Positions 61,040 to 64,000 of a DNA stretch of 64,000 nucleotides are shown piece by piece. Source of the stretch: Pseudomonas rubra (GTDB lineage: Bacteria > Pseudomonadota > Gammaproteobacteria > Pseudomonadales > Pseudomonadaceae); NCBI RefSeq assembly GCF_028656935.1, contig NZ_JAMDGZ010000017.1, positions 1 through 64,000 of the forward strand, written 5' to 3'. The notes under the pieces are model-generated. The model was not told the DNA's origin. It worked only from the letters and a program-made list of their open reading frames with translations, and searched no databases. The translations under genes were made by a program, and so were the position numbers. The stretch's first letter is position 1. Each line of letters starts with the position of its first letter.

Positions 61040-61069
61040 TTGTGAGGGCTTATGGCTCTCTGCCATAAT
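61040..61069 (+). promoter_or_regulatory. Candidate promoter for the MBOAT operon
   Basis: TTGTGA (61040-61045) and CATAAT (61064-61069) are spaced by 18 bases, about 60 bases before the MBOAT ATG. Confidence 0.45.
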
Positions 61070-61129
61070 CGCGCCCGCTTTACCCCGTGAGTTTCTGGCG
61101 GTGAAGCCTCCTATTTCTGTTGTCACGTA

Positions 61130-62545
61130 ATGGACTACGTTGTGAGCTTCCTTTCGATCGAGTTCGGCCTCTGCTTCACACTGTTTTTCATCGTCTATTG
61201 GAGCGTGTGCTGGAGCGTTCGCCTGCAGAACGTCCTGCTGCTGGCGGCCAGTTACGGTCTGGTGGCCAGTTTCAGCTTCAACTCCCTGTATATCCTGCTC
61301 GGCTATAGCGCCCTGGTGTACCTGCTCGGCCTGGTCGGTGAGCGTTATCCCGGCCGACGCTTCAGCTACTTGCTGGTATTGCTGCTGGTACTGGGCTGCT
61401 TCTACCTGTTCAAGTACCAGGAGTTCTTTGTCGGCGGCGTGCAGGGCGCCCTGGCCAGCGCCGGGCTCGACGTTTCCTTGCCGGTGCTCGAAGTGCTAGT
61501 GCCGATCGGCCTGTCGTTCTACGCCTTTCATTCGGTCAGCTACCTGGTGTCGATCAACCGCCGCGAGATGCCCTCGGCATCGCCGTTCGACCTGGCCCTG
61601 TACCTGGCGTTCTTCCCCAGTCTGATTGCCGGCCCGGTCAATCGCGCCAAGCACATGCTGCCGCAGATTTGCTCGAGTGATATTCGCCAAGTACTGGAGC
61701 CGCAACGTGCGCTGGGCTTGATCGCCCTGGCGGTGGTCAAGCTGTTCTTCTGCAGCGCCTGGCTGGCCAGCCAATGGGTCGACCCGGTGTTCGAGACGCC
61801 GGGCAGCTATTCGCCCGAGCAGATCCTGCTCAGCGTGTATGGCTACAGCTTCCTGATCTATTTCAACTTCAGTGGCTACACCAATCTGGTCACCGGTATT
61901 GCCTTGCTGTTGGGCTTTCGACTGCCTGACAACTTCAATGCCCCCTATGCTGCGCACAACCTCAAGGAATTCTGGGGCCGCTGGCATATCAGCCTGTCGC
62001 TGTTCATTCGCGACTATGTCTACATTCCTCTGGGCGGCAACCGCCAGGGTGTATGGCGCGGCAACCTGAATATGCTGTTGGCGATGCTGGTTTCCGGCTT
62101 GTGGCACGGGGCGAGCATCAACTTCATCATCTGGGGTGCGCTGCACGGTATTGGCCTGGCGCTGTACAAGGCTTCGACCTACATCCTGCCGCAACCGATG
62201 CGCTGGCCGGGTGCCGGTTTGGCGGCGCGCTTGCTGACGTTCCACTACGTGGCCTTTGCCTGGATCTTCTTTCGTAGCGCCAGTTTCGATGAAGCCATGG
62301 ACATGCTCGCCGGTATTAAAGGTTTGAGCCTCGATGGATTGCTCTCCAGTACCGGTCTGCTATTGCTGGTTAGCGTGCTGTATGTCGCGGTCTATCCGCA
62401 GTTGCTGGTGATGTTGCGCACGTTCTTTGCCACCACCACGCGCTTGCCCTGGCAGTTGTATCCGATACCCCTGGGGCTGTTCGTTTCCTTGGTCATTTTT
62501 GCTTCGCAATCGGGCGTGCCGGGGTTCATCTATGCAAGCTTCTAA
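61130..62545 (+). CDS. MBOAT-family O-acyltransferase (AlgI-like)
   Basis: A 471-residue membrane protein with about 10-12 helices. AlgI/DltB-type motifs include HNLKEFWGRWHISLSLFIRD and the catalytic-histidine segment GLWHGASINFIIWGALHG. It moves acyl groups across the inner membrane to a periplasmic polymer. It is followed by two SGNH proteins, the usual periplasmic partners. No alginate or cellulose genes are in view, so the acceptor is unknown. Confidence 0.9.
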   Translation: MDYVVSFLSIEFGLCFTLFFIVYWSVCWSVRLQNVLLLAASYGLVASFSFNSLYILLGYSALVYLLGLVGERYPGRRFSYLLVLLLVLGCFYLFKYQEFFVGGVQGALASAGLDVSLPVLEVLVPIGLSFYAFHSVSYLVSINRREMPSASPFDLALYLAFFPSLIAGPVNRAKHMLPQICSSDIRQVLEPQRALGLIALAVVKLFFCSAWLASQWVDPVFETPGSYSPEQILLSVYGYSFLIYFNFSGYTNLVTGIALLLGFRLPDNFNAPYAAHNLKEFWGRWHISLSLFIRDYVYIPLGGNRQGVWRGNLNMLLAMLVSGLWHGASINFIIWGALHGIGLALYKASTYILPQPMRWPGAGLAARLLTFHYVAFAWIFFRSASFDEAMDMLAGIKGLSLDGLLSSTGLLLLVSVLYVAVYPQLLVMLRTFFATTTRLPWQLYPIPLGLFVSLVIFASQSGVPGFIYASF

Positions 62546-63662
62546 TGCCGGTCGGCTGATGTCCTCGCAGAGGGGCGCCGCCAAGGCCCTATACGCCATT
62601 GTCGTGACCACACTGCTGTTGTTCTGGCTGAACCAGGATTCGATCAGCCTCTATTGCCAGCAGAAGTACCACCAGAGCTGCGAGCTGCCGGTAGTTGGGC
62701 AGAGCCCGGCCTGGCGCCTTGGGGGCAATCTCACCCACGCCCTGGGCGATGCCCGTGACCGTTTTATCGACAACCTGGAACAACGCGACGAGCCGGTAAT
62801 GCTGGCCAAGGTTGAGGCCAGCAACACAGTCGAATTGCCGGCGCCGATGCCGGTGGTACCGGTCCACCTGGACAAACCGCCGGTTGCCGCGCAACTCCCT
62901 GTGAGCACACCGGTTGTTGCCAAGGTTGCGAGCGCACCGCTTGCCGCACCCGTGCCGGCACCTGCTCCGCAGGTTGTCCAGGTGCCTGGGGCAGCGGGCA
63001 CGGTGGTGTCACTGGCGGAAGGTGACGAAGTGTTCCTGGTCGGCGATTCGTTGATGCAGGGTGTGGCCCCGCACCTGGCCAACAGCCTGCGCAAGCGTTA
63101 CCAGATCAAGAGCGTCAACCTCAGCAAGCAAAGTACCGGTCTTGCTTATCCTGGGTTCTTCAACTGGCCGCAGACTGTGGCCAAGACCCTGGAAAGCGAG
63201 CCGAACATCCGCCTGATGGTGATCTTCCTCGGCCCCAACGACCCCTGGGACATGCCGCAAGGCAAGGGCAAGCCGTTCCTGCGCTTCAAGTCGCCGGAGT
63301 GGGAGGTGACCTATCGCCAGCGTATCGATTCGATTCTCGATCAGGCCCGTGCGCACAATGTGCAGGTGATCTGGGTCGGGCCGCCGAACATGCAAAAGCC
63401 CAAGTTGTCGACGGCCATGGCGTACCTGAGCGGGCTGTACGAGCAGCAGACCGGCTTGTATCAGCAGCATTACGTCTCAGCGAACCCGGTGCTCGGTTAC
63501 AACGACGATAGCTTCTCCTATACCTTGCAGAGCAGCCAGGGCAAACGGATCAAGACCCGGGTCGATGACGGCATCCATTTCACCCCCACCGGACAGAAGC
63601 TGATCTCGGAACGGATTCTCTCGATGATCGCCTTTCCCGGCCTCACAGTAACGGGACACTGA
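62532..63662 (+). CDS. Membrane-anchored SGNH/GDSL hydrolase-fold protein
   Basis: A 376-residue protein with one N-terminal helix (about 17-34), a proline/valine/alanine-rich linker (about 100-155) and a periplasmic SGNH domain. Catalytic blocks are intact: GDSL (Ser173), GPND, and D-x-x-H (Asp346, His349 in DGIHFTPTG). ATG 62532 overlaps the MBOAT stop by 14 bases; ATG 62559 is the alternative. It is a likely periplasmic O-acyltransferase partner of the MBOAT protein. Confidence 0.88.
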   Translation: MQASNAGRLMSSQRGAAKALYAIVVTTLLLFWLNQDSISLYCQQKYHQSCELPVVGQSPAWRLGGNLTHALGDARDRFIDNLEQRDEPVMLAKVEASNTVELPAPMPVVPVHLDKPPVAAQLPVSTPVVAKVASAPLAAPVPAPAPQVVQVPGAAGTVVSLAEGDEVFLVGDSLMQGVAPHLANSLRKRYQIKSVNLSKQSTGLAYPGFFNWPQTVAKTLESEPNIRLMVIFLGPNDPWDMPQGKGKPFLRFKSPEWEVTYRQRIDSILDQARAHNVQVIWVGPPNMQKPKLSTAMAYLSGLYEQQTGLYQQHYVSANPVLGYNDDSFSYTLQSSQGKRIKTRVDDGIHFTPTGQKLISERILSMIAFPGLTVTGH

Positions 63663-64000
63663 TGCGTCGACTGCACAACATTCTGGGATTGACCCTGCTG
63701 ATCTGCGCGCTGCCGGGCTGTAGTCCGGTGGCGGCGGTCAATGCCACGGCCAAACCCGTCAATTCGGCAGCCAAGGCCCCGGCCAAGCGTGTCGATGGCA
63801 ACCTGGCGGTATTGGCGGGCAAGTTTCGCAATGCCAACCGCGCGCCGGTAAACATCATCCAGTTCGGCGATTCGCACACCGCCGCCGACCTCTTCAGTGG
63901 CGAGATGCGCCGCCTGCTGCAAGCGCGTTACGGCGACGGCGGTATCGGCCTGGTTGCCGCCTCGCCGGTGCCGGGCACGCGCTATGAGCAGGTCATCCTG
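63662..64000 (+). CDS. SGNH-type lipoprotein (partial, cut by window end)
   Basis: The first 113 codons of a lipoprotein: signal peptide with lipobox ALPGC (Cys20), then NIIQFGDSHTAADLF, an SGNH block I like that of AlgX/AlgJ-type acetyltransferases. The ATG overlaps the previous stop by one base. The rest lies beyond 64000. Confidence 0.82.
   Translation, partial: MRRLHNILGLTLLICALPGCSPVAAVNATAKPVNSAAKAPAKRVDGNLAVLAGKFRNANRAPVNIIQFGDSHTAADLFSGEMRRLLQARYGDGGIGLVAASPVPGTRYEQVIL

Overview
The window is chromosomal DNA from a fluorescent Pseudomonas, most likely of the P. putida / P. fluorescens type. The evidence is the Pseudomonas gene order of the ribosomal cluster, the katA-bfrA-uvrA-MFS-ssb block, the fdo-sel block, the typical Pseudomonas REP palindromes, and a high-GC codon style. 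Nearly all of it is dense core genome. I saw no insertion sequence, phage, CRISPR array or integrase.

Layout. 1-13.9 kb: the end of tuf, then the S10, spc and alpha ribosomal operons (rpsJ to rplQ, with secY and rpoA), all on the + strand. Two internal hairpin-plus-promoter junctions (before rpsH and before rpsM) break the run. 14-21.1 kb: catalase katA, a bacterioferritin-like ferritin, uvrA (- strand), a YajR-like MFS transporter and ssb. 21.4-22.9 kb: a protein of the phosphatidylserine-decarboxylase fold resembling PsiD-type amino-acid decarboxylases. 23.0-32.2 kb: a complete selenocysteine module. It holds formate dehydrogenase fdoG (in-frame UGA plus a SECIS-like hairpin), fdoH, fdoI, fdhE, selA, selB and tRNA-Sec, all in one direction.

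32.2-38.4 kb: asparaginase and an alanine/glycine-type symporter (- strand), an XRE-family regulator, then a - strand operon of a non-haem Fe(II) oxygenase, a TauE/SafE permease and an alpha/beta hydrolase. 38.7-41.2 kb: two overlapping SDR genes (one lacking catalytic residues) and ompW with a near-perfect ANR/FNR box. 41.3-44.5 kb: a four-gene zinc-type ABC operon (His-rich DUF2796 protein, ATPase, permease, DUF3299 protein) with a candidate Zur palindrome. 44.6-47.0 kb: a small hypothetical protein, a CnoX-like thioredoxin, a methyltransferase and a lipoprotein.

47.1-55.8 kb: the + strand riboflavin/nusB/thiamine cluster (nrdR-ribD-ribE-ribBA-ribH-nusB-thiL-pgpA, then a solute-binding protein, ribA, a membrane protein and a BtuF-like protein), much of it translationally overlapped. 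55.8-60.9 kb (- strand): btuB, dxs, ispA and xseB. 61.1-64 kb: an MBOAT acyltransferase followed by two SGNH-type proteins, the last cut by the window end.

The best candidates for something less described are the oxygenase-permease-hydrolase operon, the PsiD-like decarboxylase, the degenerate RmlD-like protein fused by overlap to an intact epimerase gene, and the terminator/promoter overlaps inside the ribosomal cluster.
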